DNA of 15,555 nt. It comes from an uncultured Alistipes sp. (GTDB lineage: Bacteria > Bacteroidota > Bacteroidia > Bacteroidales > Rikenellaceae). How positions within the stretch are numbered: the first letter of the stretch is position 1; the number at the start of each line of letters is the position of its first letter. A model generated the notes under the pieces. That model saw nothing but the letters and a program-made list of their open reading frames with translations, did no database searches and was not told the DNA's origin. A program made the position numbers and the translations under genes. The stretch is from assembly GCA_958449275.1 (NCBI GenBank), contig CAUDHE010000061.1, forward strand, positions 1-15,555, read 5' to 3'. Positions 1 to 6,595 of this stretch are shown here, piece by piece.

Positions 1-12
1 GCCTCCGCGCGC

Positions 13-45
13 CGAGGCTGCGGCCCGCACGACTCTGTCGAGTCG
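13..45 (+). repeat. REP-like palindromic repeat, copy A
   Basis: A 17-mer, CGAGGCTGCGGCCCGCA (13-29), is followed directly by a hairpin with stem CGACTC/GAGTCG (30-35 and 40-45). The same 17-mer and the same 6-bp hairpin, with a different loop, recur in reverse orientation at 3972-4004. Conservation of the stem with change of the loop suggests a dispersed intergenic palindromic element. A 14-mer match inside uxuA (near 2356) lacks the hairpin and is probably codon coincidence. Confidence 0.55.
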
Positions 46-81
46 TATTACTATATATAATGCTGTTCGCCGACGGCGGGC

Positions 82-111
82 AAAAAAATGCCTTTCGATC
101 GATCGAAAGGC
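82..111 (-). terminator. Rho-independent terminator of the 139-858 gene
   Basis: Positions 90-111 form a perfect 22-bp palindrome (GCCTTTCGATC and its complement). Read on the minus strand it is followed by A and then seven Ts (88-82). It lies 28 bp past the stop codon of the minus-strand gene, where an intrinsic terminator is expected. Confidence 0.8.
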
Positions 112-138
112 AAGGGGATTATTGCGTGACGGTCGGCA

Positions 139-858
139 CTATTTCGTAGTGACATACAGTTTCGTCGGGTAGTTTTGATATTTGTTTCCCCTGACAACCT
201 TTATCTGTCTCACCTCGTCGGCCGCTATGCTGCCGAAATATTTCCGCAAGGCATCCGAGGCAACGCGCACTTCGCGTCCGTCGACGTAGATTTCGAAGAC
301 CTCGTCGCCCGCGATCGTTGCAGGCGAGGCGTTCAATTCCACGGCGGGAGCGTCCTCCAAGATGTCGGTCAGACTCTTGTCTGCGTAAAACCGATTCTTG
401 CCTATAGTGAGCGTGTATCCGTCGCCCGAACTCTTTATGTCGTTGCCGCCCGCTTCGCCCGCATAATTCGACTTGGGGGTCAACACCACGTCGAGCGAAA
501 TCTGCCCCTCTTTCGGAACATCGACCTCGACGATCTTTTTCTCATATCCGGGAGCGGTGATCTCGGCATTGTAGACTCCGTACATGGCACGTACGCCGTA
601 CGAGCCGTTCTTCTTGCTCGATCCGCACCATACGCCGGCGAAACCTCCGCCGCCGATCATAGTCACGTTGGCCTCCGCCACGGGTTCACCGGCCTCGGAC
701 GTGATCTTGCCTTTGGCGACACCCATCATGCTCGGATCGATCGATGCGCTCGCTATCTGCCTGATTTGGGTGGGAGACATGTAGAATCCGCCGCCCTCCT
801 GCGCTGCCGCAGCAGAGAAAGCCGACACGCACAAAAGTGTAAGGATGATGTGTTTCAT
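139..858 (-). CDS. Secreted CarboxypepD_reg protein with a TonB-plug-like C-terminus
   Basis: The protein has 239 residues. Residues 1-20 look like a Sec signal peptide (positive start, hydrophobic core, AAAAQ end), so it is exported to the periplasm or outer membrane. Residues about 46-128 resemble a carboxypeptidase regulatory-like beta-sandwich: GxI-type opening strand, GEPVAEANV, then NGSYGVR and APGY. Residues about 155-225 resemble the plug region of Bacteroidota outer-membrane beta-barrel proteins: SLTDILEDAPAVELN, then EIYVDGREV and ADEVRQIKVVRG. Such modules normally precede a large barrel of several hundred residues; here the protein stops right after the plug-like part. It is transcribed alone, with its own promoter and terminator. 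The start is fixed by the signal peptide. The plug resemblance is inferred by eye; substrate and partner are unknown. Confidence 0.7.
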   Translation of the reverse strand: MKHIILTLLCVSAFSAAAAQEGGGFYMSPTQIRQIASASIDPSMMGVAKGKITSEAGEPVAEANVTMIGGGGFAGVWCGSSKKNGSYGVRAMYGVYNAEITAPGYEKKIVEVDVPKEGQISLDVVLTPKSNYAGEAGGNDIKSSGDGYTLTIGKNRFYADKSLTDILEDAPAVELNASPATIAGDEVFEIYVDGREVRVASDALRKYFGSIAADEVRQIKVVRGNKYQNYPTKLYVTTK

Positions 859-862
859 GTAT

Positions 863-893
863 CAAATATACCGTATCGATACGTATATTCCAA
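863..893 (-). promoter_or_regulatory. Bacteroidota-type promoter of the 139-858 gene
   Basis: On the minus strand the -7 box TATATTTG (870-863) matches TAnnTTTG exactly, and a TTG (893-891) lies 20 bp upstream at the -33 position. The box ends only 4 bp before the ATG, so the transcript would have almost no 5' leader. Confidence 0.6.
872..883. promoter_or_regulatory. Candidate operator palindrome
   Basis: CGTATCGATACG is a perfect 12-bp palindrome lying entirely in the spacer between the -33 and -7 elements of the promoter for the 139-858 gene. That position would suit a repressor site, but no regulator is visible nearby and a chance palindrome cannot be excluded. Confidence 0.3.
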
Positions 894-967
894 GTCATAT
901 CGCAAAAAAATATCGATTTATTTTCGCGTCCCGCGCAGATCGAGCGAAGCGACTTTGCGGCGGACGT

Positions 968-998
968 ATTGATTATTGCGGTAAAATGACTACCTTTG
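968..998 (+). promoter_or_regulatory. Promoter of the fructuronate reductase/uxuA operon
   Basis: ATTG (968-971), 19 bp, then TACCTTTG (991-998) matches the Bacteroidota -33/-7 consensus in sequence and spacing. Transcription would begin near 1003-1006, so the first usable start codon is the ATG at 1050, not the upstream in-frame ATG at 996. Confidence 0.75.
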
Positions 999-1049
999 TC
1001 TATCTCCGAAAAGAGAAAAACCACAAAAATCAACTTAAAGACCTACGAA

Positions 1050-1862
1050 ATGAAAGATCTATTCAGTGTTGACGGCAAAGTCGTCGTCATTACGGGAGCC
1101 GCGGGCATCCTCGGCACCTCGATGGTAAAGCACTTCGCCGAGCAGGGCGCAAAGGTCGTGATTCTCGACCGCGCAAAGGACCTGGGCGAGAAGCTGGCCG
1201 ACGAAGTGAAGCAGGCAGGCGGCGAAGCCATGTTCCTCGTATGCGACGTGTTGGACAAGAGCGTGCTGGAGCAGAACTACAACGACATAATGGCCGCCTA
1301 CGGCCGTATCGACGTGCTTATCAACGGCGCGGGCGGCAATATGGGCGCAGCCACCGTTCCGCCCGACAAGACCATATTCGATCTCGATCTCGATGCCGTA
1401 CGCAAGGTGGTGGAGCTTAATTTGTTCGGTACCATCATGCCCACGATGACTTTCGTGAAGGCCATGGTCGAGCAAAAGCAGGGTTCGATCATCAACATAG
1501 CTTCGGAATCGGCGTTGCGCCCCCTGACCCGCGTGGCCGGTTACGGCGTGGCCAAGGCCGCCGTGGTGAACTGGACCAAATACATGTGCGGCGAGCTGGC
1601 AATCAAGTTCGGCGAGGGGCTTCGCGTGAACGCCATCGCCCCGGGATTCCTGCTCACCAACCAGAACCGCGATCTTCTGACCAATCCCGACGGATCGCTG
1701 ACCCCCCGTTCACACACCATACTGGGACACACTCCGTTCAACCGCTTCGGCGAGCCCGAGGAGCTGCTCGGCACGTTGCAGTGGCTGGCTTCTGACGCCT
1801 CGAAATTCGTGAGCGGCACGCTGACCGTCATCGACGGCGGTTTCGACGCTTTCTCGATTTAA
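1050..1862 (+). CDS. SDR-family D-mannonate oxidoreductase (fructuronate reductase)
   Basis: A 270-residue cytoplasmic short-chain dehydrogenase. Visible motifs are the Rossmann glycine pattern TGAAGILG (15-22), D66 after the fourth strand, INGAGG (91-96), structural N124, the Ser of NIASES (149-154), the catalytic Y165xxxK169 and the APG turn (197-199). Its place 22 bp upstream of uxuA implies that it reduces D-fructuronate to D-mannonate with NAD(P)H, the step just before UxuA; this substrate assignment is inferred from context. It is unrelated in fold to the long-chain UxuB of E. coli, which is why no uxuB symbol is given. The start at 1050 is preferred because the promoter's -7 box covers the upstream candidate and because the SDR fold begins directly after it. 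Confidence 0.88.
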   Translation: MKDLFSVDGKVVVITGAAGILGTSMVKHFAEQGAKVVILDRAKDLGEKLADEVKQAGGEAMFLVCDVLDKSVLEQNYNDIMAAYGRIDVLINGAGGNMGAATVPPDKTIFDLDLDAVRKVVELNLFGTIMPTMTFVKAMVEQKQGSIINIASESALRPLTRVAGYGVAKAAVVNWTKYMCGELAIKFGEGLRVNAIAPGFLLTNQNRDLLTNPDGSLTPRSHTILGHTPFNRFGEPEELLGTLQWLASDASKFVSGTLTVIDGGFDAFSI

Positions 1863-1884
1863 TAACCGTAAAACGAGTATAACC

Positions 1885-3060
1885 ATGTACTTATGCAAAC
1901 AATCATGGCGCTGGTACGGGCCTAACGATCCCGTGTCGCTGAGCAACATACGCCAGGCGGGCGCCACCGACATAGTTCATGCCCTGCACCACATACCCAA
2001 CGGCGAAGTGTGGAGCGTGGAGGAGATACGCAAACGCCAACAGATCATCGCCGACGCGGGTCTGACGTGGAGCGTGGTGGAGAGCGTTCCCGTTCACGAA
2101 CATATCAAGACCCAAACGGGCGATTTCCAAACGTATATCGATAACTACAAACAGTCGATCCGCAATCTGGCCGAGTGCGGTATCCGCTGCATAACCTACA
2201 ACTTCATGCCCGTGCTCGACTGGACGCGTACCGACTTGGCTTTCGAGGTCGAGGACGGTTCGCGTGCACTGCGTTTCGAGCGCGCCGCATTCATGGCATT
2301 CGACCTCTTCATCCTGCGCCGTCCGAATGCTGAGGCGGAGTATACCGACGAGGAGAAGGCTGCGGCCCGCGCCCGTTACGACCGCATGACCGACGAGGAC
2401 AAGGAGCTGCTTACCCGCAACATGATAGCGGGTCTGCCCGGATCGGAGGAGAGCTTCACCGTGGCGCAGTTTCAGGAGGCGCTCGACCGCTACAAGGATA
2501 TCGACGCCGAGCGTCTGCGAGCCAATCTGATATATTTCCTCAAGGAGGTATGCCCCGTGGCCGACGAGTGCGGATCGGAGATGGTGATCCATCCCGACGA
2601 TCCTCCCTATCCCATTTTGGGCTTGCCGCGCATACTCTCCACGGCCGACGATTTCCGCCGCCTCGTGGCCGCCGTGCCCAACAAATCGAACGGATTGTGC
2701 CTTTGCACGGGTTCGTTCGGCGTGCGAGCCGACAACGACCTGCCTGCCATGATGCGCGAATTCGGCGATCGCGTGGGATTCGTGCATCTGCGCTCGACGC
2801 GACGCGATGCCGACGGTAACTTCCAGGAGGACAACCATCTGGAGGGCGACGTGCCTATGTACGAGGTAATGAAAGCTTTTCTGGAGATTCAGCAGCGCCG
2901 CAAAGTGCGCATCCCCATGCGCCCCGACCACGGACACCAAATGTGCGACGATCTGAATCGCCGCTCCAACCCCGGATACTCTTGCTACGGCCGTATGCGC
3001 GGTCTGGCCGAGTTACGCGGTCTGGAAATGGGCATAGCCCGCACGCTCTACGGAGATTGA
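1885..3060 (+). CDS. uxuA: D-mannonate dehydratase
   Basis: The 391-residue product matches the UxuA family throughout and has the usual length. It dehydrates D-mannonate to 2-keto-3-deoxy-D-gluconate in glucuronate breakdown, in the cytoplasm, using a divalent metal such as Mn or Fe. Metal-site and active-site residues are visible in typical contexts: H236 in VIHPDDPP, C274 in LCLCTGSFG, H301 in FVHLRST, and D348/H349 in MRPDHGH. The N-terminus (LCKQSWRWYGPNDPVSL) is also family-typical. It is the second gene of a two-gene operon, 22 bp after the reductase, and is followed by a strong terminator. No transporter or regulator for hexuronates is in the window. Confidence 0.96.
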   Translation: MYLCKQSWRWYGPNDPVSLSNIRQAGATDIVHALHHIPNGEVWSVEEIRKRQQIIADAGLTWSVVESVPVHEHIKTQTGDFQTYIDNYKQSIRNLAECGIRCITYNFMPVLDWTRTDLAFEVEDGSRALRFERAAFMAFDLFILRRPNAEAEYTDEEKAAARARYDRMTDEDKELLTRNMIAGLPGSEESFTVAQFQEALDRYKDIDAERLRANLIYFLKEVCPVADECGSEMVIHPDDPPYPILGLPRILSTADDFRRLVAAVPNKSNGLCLCTGSFGVRADNDLPAMMREFGDRVGFVHLRSTRRDADGNFQEDNHLEGDVPMYEVMKAFLEIQQRRKVRIPMRPDHGHQMCDDLNRRSNPGYSCYGRMRGLAELRGLEMGIARTLYGD

Positions 3061-3081
3061 TTCTCGGTACATGACGACAAG

Positions 3082-3120
3082 CGAGCCGCGACAAGAAGGT
3101 TGTCGCGGCTCGTCTTTGTT
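3082..3120 (+). terminator. Rho-independent terminator after uxuA
   Basis: A perfect 13-bp GC-rich stem (3082-3094 with 3100-3112), a 5-nt loop GAAGG, then the T-rich run TCTTTGTT. It sits 22 bp after the uxuA stop codon. There is no T-run on the opposite strand, so it does not obviously also serve the convergent DUF3108 gene. Confidence 0.85.
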
Positions 3121-3134
3121 TGCGATTCACCGGG

Positions 3135-3938
3135 CTATTTCTTTACAAAACTGTCCAGCGGATAGCGCAGACCTTCGTAACTCGACAGATAGGCGCATAC
3201 GCTGCCGACCTTTATGGGCGACTTTATGTAGAGCGGAATCTTGTTACGGTCGTCGGAGATCCACACCTCGAATTCGGTGCCGTCCTTGAATGCGAAGCCG
3301 TCGGAAGTGGCTATCTTACAACGGAACTTAATGGTATTGAAATGGCCGAGATTCTTTATTTTCTTTACCTCGCGGCCGTCGTAACGGAATTTGAGATAGC
3401 GGATCGTGTCCTCCAAAACCATCTCCAGTTCGCGTTCGTAACCCTCCTTGATCTCGGCGTCGTCCACGGTGCGCAGATTGAAGTAGAGCGATATCGCATC
3501 CATGCTGCCGTCGGAGATCTTCATGGTTTTGAACTTCTCGGGATTCTGCCGTTTCTGCCAACGTGTGTGGACGTTATAATTGTGCCAGTCGAAAATAAAG
3601 GTGCTGCGGAACGTGTAGTCGCCCTCGTGAATATCGCTGTCGAAACGTTTCGTCCGCAGCGTGGCGGGGTCGATCCACACGGTGTAGGCATCCTTGACGG
3701 GAAGTATCCAGTTGAATGCCTTGGCAGTCTGTCCGAACCCGTAGACCTTGTATACGGGCATGCCGTCGAGCGTGGTTTCGGTGGTCTGCATCACCACTTT
3801 GGCCACCTCGGTATTGGGAATGAGCTTGGCTCGATAACTCATCTTATAACGAAGCGTCTCGCCCGGGACGTAGAGCTGGGCCTTCGCCGTCGAGGCGAGG
3901 AGGAGCATGGCCGCGAGGCCGAGAAGGAGTCTTTTCAT
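3135..3938 (-). CDS. Secreted DUF3108 domain protein
   Basis: A 267-residue protein with a clear signal peptide (residues 1-20, ending AKA before Q). The mature part resembles the DUF3108 family: it opens with PGETLRYKMSYRAKLIPNTEVAKV, continues with paired beta strands (VYKVYGFGQT, DAYTVWIDPATLRTKRFDSDIHEGDYTF), and ends with a segment of the type FEVWISDDRNKIPLYIKSPIKVGSVCAYL. The family is thought to be periplasmic or envelope-associated and beta-rich, with no established enzyme activity. It lies downstream of recG on the same strand with a 133-bp gap holding a palindromic repeat, so co-transcription is uncertain. No good promoter box is visible. It is commonly a single-copy conserved gene in Bacteroidota. 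Confidence 0.8.
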   Translation of the reverse strand: MKRLLLGLAAMLLLASTAKAQLYVPGETLRYKMSYRAKLIPNTEVAKVVMQTTETTLDGMPVYKVYGFGQTAKAFNWILPVKDAYTVWIDPATLRTKRFDSDIHEGDYTFRSTFIFDWHNYNVHTRWQKRQNPEKFKTMKISDGSMDAISLYFNLRTVDDAEIKEGYERELEMVLEDTIRYLKFRYDGREVKKIKNLGHFNTIKFRCKIATSDGFAFKDGTEFEVWISDDRNKIPLYIKSPIKVGSVCAYLSSYEGLRYPLDSFVKK

Positions 3939-3971
3939 GCTTCAATAGTTTTTAACGGTTTCCGTTGTTGG

Positions 3972-4004
3972 CGACTCGGAGAGTCGCTGCGGGCCGCAGC
4001 CTCG
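3972..4004 (-). repeat. REP-like palindromic repeat, copy B
   Basis: Reverse-complement copy of the element at 13-45. Positions 3988-4004 match its 17-mer exactly, and the hairpin CGACTC-GGA-GAGTCG (3972-3986) keeps the stem and changes the loop. It lies between recG and the DUF3108 gene, where it could also act as a transcription or mRNA-stability boundary. Confidence 0.55.
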
Positions 4005-4071
4005 CCCTGGTAAAGCCCGCAAACGGCATTCGCCACGTTCGCGTTCTTCGCAGGCTACCGCCCGAAAAGTG

Positions 4072-6186
4072 TCACGATATCATCGAAAAGTCGAAACTCT
4101 TTCCGCCCGCATGCCGCGCCCGCAACGCTTTCAATGCGGCGTGCTCGGGGCGGGCGAGTGCGGGATCGTCGTCGAGCAGCGCGATGGCAGCCTCCTTGGC
4201 CGTTTGCAGCAGATCGGCATCCAGTGTGGGATTGGCAATCTTCAAATCGAATGCCACTCCGCTCTGTTGCGTGCCGTTTATGTCGCCGGCGCCGCGCAGC
4301 TTGAGGTCGAGTTCGGCCAGTCGGAACCCGTCGTTGGTCTCGCACATGGCCCGCAGGCGTGCCCGCGCCTCGCGCGAGAGCTTTTCGCCCGTCATAAGTA
4401 TGCAGTACGACTGCTCGCCGCCGCGACCCACGCGTCCGCGAAGCTGGTGGAGTTGCGAGAGTCCGAAACGCTCGGCCGACTCGATTATCATCACCGTGGC
4501 ATTGGGGACGTCGACACCCACTTCTATGACCGACGTGGCGACCAGAATGTCGGCCTCGCGCTCCTTGAACTGACGCATCGACTCCTCTTTGTCCTGCGGT
4601 TTCATCTTGCCGTGGCAAACCGTCACGCGATAGTCGGGCAGCGGGAAGTCGCGTACGACCGATTCGAATCCGTCTTCCAAATCCTTGTAATCCATCGTCT
4701 CCGACTCCTTGATGAGCGGGTAGACTATATATGCCTGCCGCCCTGCGGCGATCTGTTTGCGTAGAAATCCCCACAGCTTCAGCCGCGCGGCATCGGTGTA
4801 GTGATACGTGCGCACGGGCCGGCGTCCCGGCGGCAGCTCGTCGATCACCGACACGTCCAGATCGCCGTAGAGCGTCATGGCCAGCGTACGCGGAATGGGC
4901 GTGGCCGTCATGACCAGTATGTGGGGCGGTTGCAGGTTTTTCGTCCACAGCCGTGCACGCTGCTCCACACCGAAGCGGTGCTGCTCGTCGATCACCACGT
5001 AACCGAGGTTGGCGAATTGCACCTTGTCCTCAATCAGAGCGTGCGTCCCGACGAGTATGCGCACCTCACCCGAGGCTATGCCCTCCAATGCACTACGTCG
5101 CTCGGCGGCTTTCGACGATCCCGTGAGTATGGCCGTACCGAGGTTCATTCCCTCGGTAAGACGCGATATGGTGGCGAAGTGCTGGCGGGCGAGAATTTCG
5201 GTCGGAGCCATCAGGCAGGCCTGAAAACCGTTGTCGGCAGCCAACAGCATCGACATGAGGGCCACCATCGTCTTGCCGCTGCCCACGTCGCCCTGCAACA
5301 GACGGTTCATCTGGTAGCCCGACACCGTGTCGTGCCTGATCTCGCGGATCACCCGTTTCTGCGCCCCCGTGAGATCGAAAGGCAGGCGGTTTTCGAAAAA
5401 GTCTGTGAAAAGTTCTCCCACGCGGGGAAAAACGAACCCGTTGCGTTTGGTCATGCGGTCGGTGCGGTGCGACTGCACCGAGAGCTGCACTCCGAGAAAT
5501 TCGTCGAATTTAAGACGACGTTCGGCTCGGGCCAGGGCCTCGGACGACTGCGGGAAATGTATGTTGAACATCGCCTCGCGCAACGGCATCAGGTCGTAAC
5601 GGGCACGTACCGATTCGGGAAGCGTCTCGATCAGATGGACCTGCGCCAGCGTCCACGCATTCCCCACGATATTGAAAAATCCCTTGGCGCCGAACGTCGA
5701 CGCAATCTTTTCCGTCGAAGGGTAAATGCCCTGCAAGCCGCTTCGTACGGGACGGCTCAGAGCCTTTTCCACCAGCTCCAGTTCGGGATGCGCCATCGAT
5801 AGTTCGCCACGATAGAACGTCGGGCGGCCGAACACTATATATTCGCGGCCCACCTCCACGTTTTTCTCTATCCATTTCACGCCGCGAAACCATATCAGCT
5901 CCGCCGATCCCGAGGCGTCGGACACGTATGCCGAAAAACGCTGCTTGCGGCCCGCGCCCGCATAACCCACGCCCGTCACGCGGACGCGAAGCTGTATCAG
6001 CGACGAGTTCATCCGCTCGTCGGTCTCGGCTATGCGATATATCTTGGTGCGGTCGATGTAACGGAACGGATAATGACGCAACAGATCGCCTACGGTGAAT
6101 ATGCCCAGTTCCTTTTCGAGAACCTTGGCTCGCGCCTCTCCGACGCCCGTAACAAATTTCACGCTGTTGTCGAGAATATTCGCCAT
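4072..6186 (-). CDS. recG: ATP-dependent DNA helicase RecG
   Basis: A 704-residue superfamily 2 helicase that remodels stalled replication forks and branched recombination intermediates. In order: an N-terminal wedge/OB region (helix-hairpin start FVTGVGEARAKVLEKELGI, OB fold around 60-140), Walker A GDVGSGKT (299-306), Walker B box DEQHRFG (400-406), motif III TATPIPRT (427-434), TSVIEVGVDVPNAT (551-564) and the arginine-finger motif QLRGRVGRG (581-589), then the C-terminal RecG wedge-contact region. Length and motif order are normal and it appears intact. A TATATTTG box lies 4 bp before the ATG. It is the last clearly core gene before the recombinases and the AT-rich island, but nothing shows that the island is inserted into it. 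Confidence 0.97.
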   Translation of the reverse strand: MANILDNSVKFVTGVGEARAKVLEKELGIFTVGDLLRHYPFRYIDRTKIYRIAETDERMNSSLIQLRVRVTGVGYAGAGRKQRFSAYVSDASGSAELIWFRGVKWIEKNVEVGREYIVFGRPTFYRGELSMAHPELELVEKALSRPVRSGLQGIYPSTEKIASTFGAKGFFNIVGNAWTLAQVHLIETLPESVRARYDLMPLREAMFNIHFPQSSEALARAERRLKFDEFLGVQLSVQSHRTDRMTKRNGFVFPRVGELFTDFFENRLPFDLTGAQKRVIREIRHDTVSGYQMNRLLQGDVGSGKTMVALMSMLLAADNGFQACLMAPTEILARQHFATISRLTEGMNLGTAILTGSSKAAERRSALEGIASGEVRILVGTHALIEDKVQFANLGYVVIDEQHRFGVEQRARLWTKNLQPPHILVMTATPIPRTLAMTLYGDLDVSVIDELPPGRRPVRTYHYTDAARLKLWGFLRKQIAAGRQAYIVYPLIKESETMDYKDLEDGFESVVRDFPLPDYRVTVCHGKMKPQDKEESMRQFKEREADILVATSVIEVGVDVPNATVMIIESAERFGLSQLHQLRGRVGRGGEQSYCILMTGEKLSREARARLRAMCETNDGFRLAELDLKLRGAGDINGTQQSGVAFDLKIANPTLDADLLQTAKEAAIALLDDDPALARPEHAALKALRARHAGGKSFDFSMIS

Positions 6187-6190
6187 ACCG

Positions 6191-6198
6191 CAAATATA
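6191..6198 (-). promoter_or_regulatory. Candidate -7 box for recG
   Basis: TATATTTG on the minus strand is an exact TAnnTTTG match ending 4 bp before the recG ATG. No clear -33 TTG is seen at the right distance. As with the 139-858 gene, transcription from it would give a leaderless or nearly leaderless mRNA. Confidence 0.45.
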
Positions 6199-6438
6199 CG
6201 AAGAATTTCGGATAAAGTAAGGTTATGGAGAGGAATAAGGTTAAGTGTTTGAGTGGCAGAAATGTTACCCGTTGATCCTCGCCGAGTTGCGAAAAGGCCG
6301 AAAAGCAGGATTTCGAGGAGTTGAGCGAGGTTTTCATTACTTATCCGCTGCCTTTTTCGGGTCGAAAAAAAAGCTGTCGGGACCTTGATTCCGACCTCCG
6401 AAAACGGTTCTGTACTTCGAGGAACACCGTTTTTCTCA

Positions 6439-6480
6439 CGAAACTCCACGACAAAGATAGTCGTTTTATTCGGAGTTTCG
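6439..6480. repeat. Inverted repeat with nested stem in the recG/recombinase intergenic region
   Basis: CGAAACTCC (6439-6447) and GGAGTTTCG (6472-6480) form a perfect 9-bp inverted repeat with a 24-bp spacer. Inside, ACGAC (6448-6452) pairs with GTCGT (6460-6464). The arms share the core AACTC/GAGTT with the inverted repeat around the recombinase promoter about 110 bp downstream. The rest of the gene-free stretch 6187-6593 shows no gene, tRNA or terminator I can support. Confidence 0.45.
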
Positions 6481-6551
6481 CGAAAAGACGGCTTCGATGT
6501 TGAAAGCATAGTATCTTATTCTATGTTCCGCTTTGTTTTTCAAGGCTTCAA

Positions 6552-6595
6552 ATAACTCTATATCAGTTAATTTTGTAAACGGTTAATAGAGTTAT
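6552..6595. promoter_or_regulatory. Inverted repeat bracketing the recombinase promoter and start codon
   Basis: ATAACTCTAT (6552-6561) and ATAGAGTTAT (6586-6595) are a perfect 10-bp inverted repeat with a 24-bp spacer. The spacer holds the -7 box, and the right arm overlaps the ATG at 6594. The placement suggests an operator for autoregulation or a recombinase-binding site. Confidence 0.45.
6568..6575 (+). promoter_or_regulatory. -7 box of the recombinase operon
   Basis: TAATTTTG matches TAnnTTTG exactly, 18 bp before the ATG at 6594. A convincing -33 element is not present at the usual distance, so the promoter may be weak or need an activator. Confidence 0.5.

Noticed and set aside
996..1049. 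Upstream start for the fructuronate reductase
   Set aside because: The ATG at 996 lies inside the -7 promoter box, and the extra residues are not SDR-like.
1903..2940. Minus-strand open frame of 345 codons opposite uxuA
   Set aside because: UxuA on the plus strand is unmistakable; the antisense frame has no motifs.
3120..4013. Long plus-strand open frame of 297 codons opposite the DUF3108 gene
   Set aside because: It is the antisense shadow of a gene with a clear signal peptide and DUF3108 pattern; its own translation shows no domain pattern.
4801..5802. Plus-strand open frame of 333 codons opposite recG
   Set aside because: It is antisense to an intact RecG with all helicase motifs; GC-rich coding DNA commonly leaves such frames open.
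6552..6595. Invertible promoter controlled by the adjacent recombinases
   Set aside because: The inverted repeats are only 24 bp apart, too short for ordinary site-specific inversion, and one arm includes the start codon. An operator or binding site is more likely.
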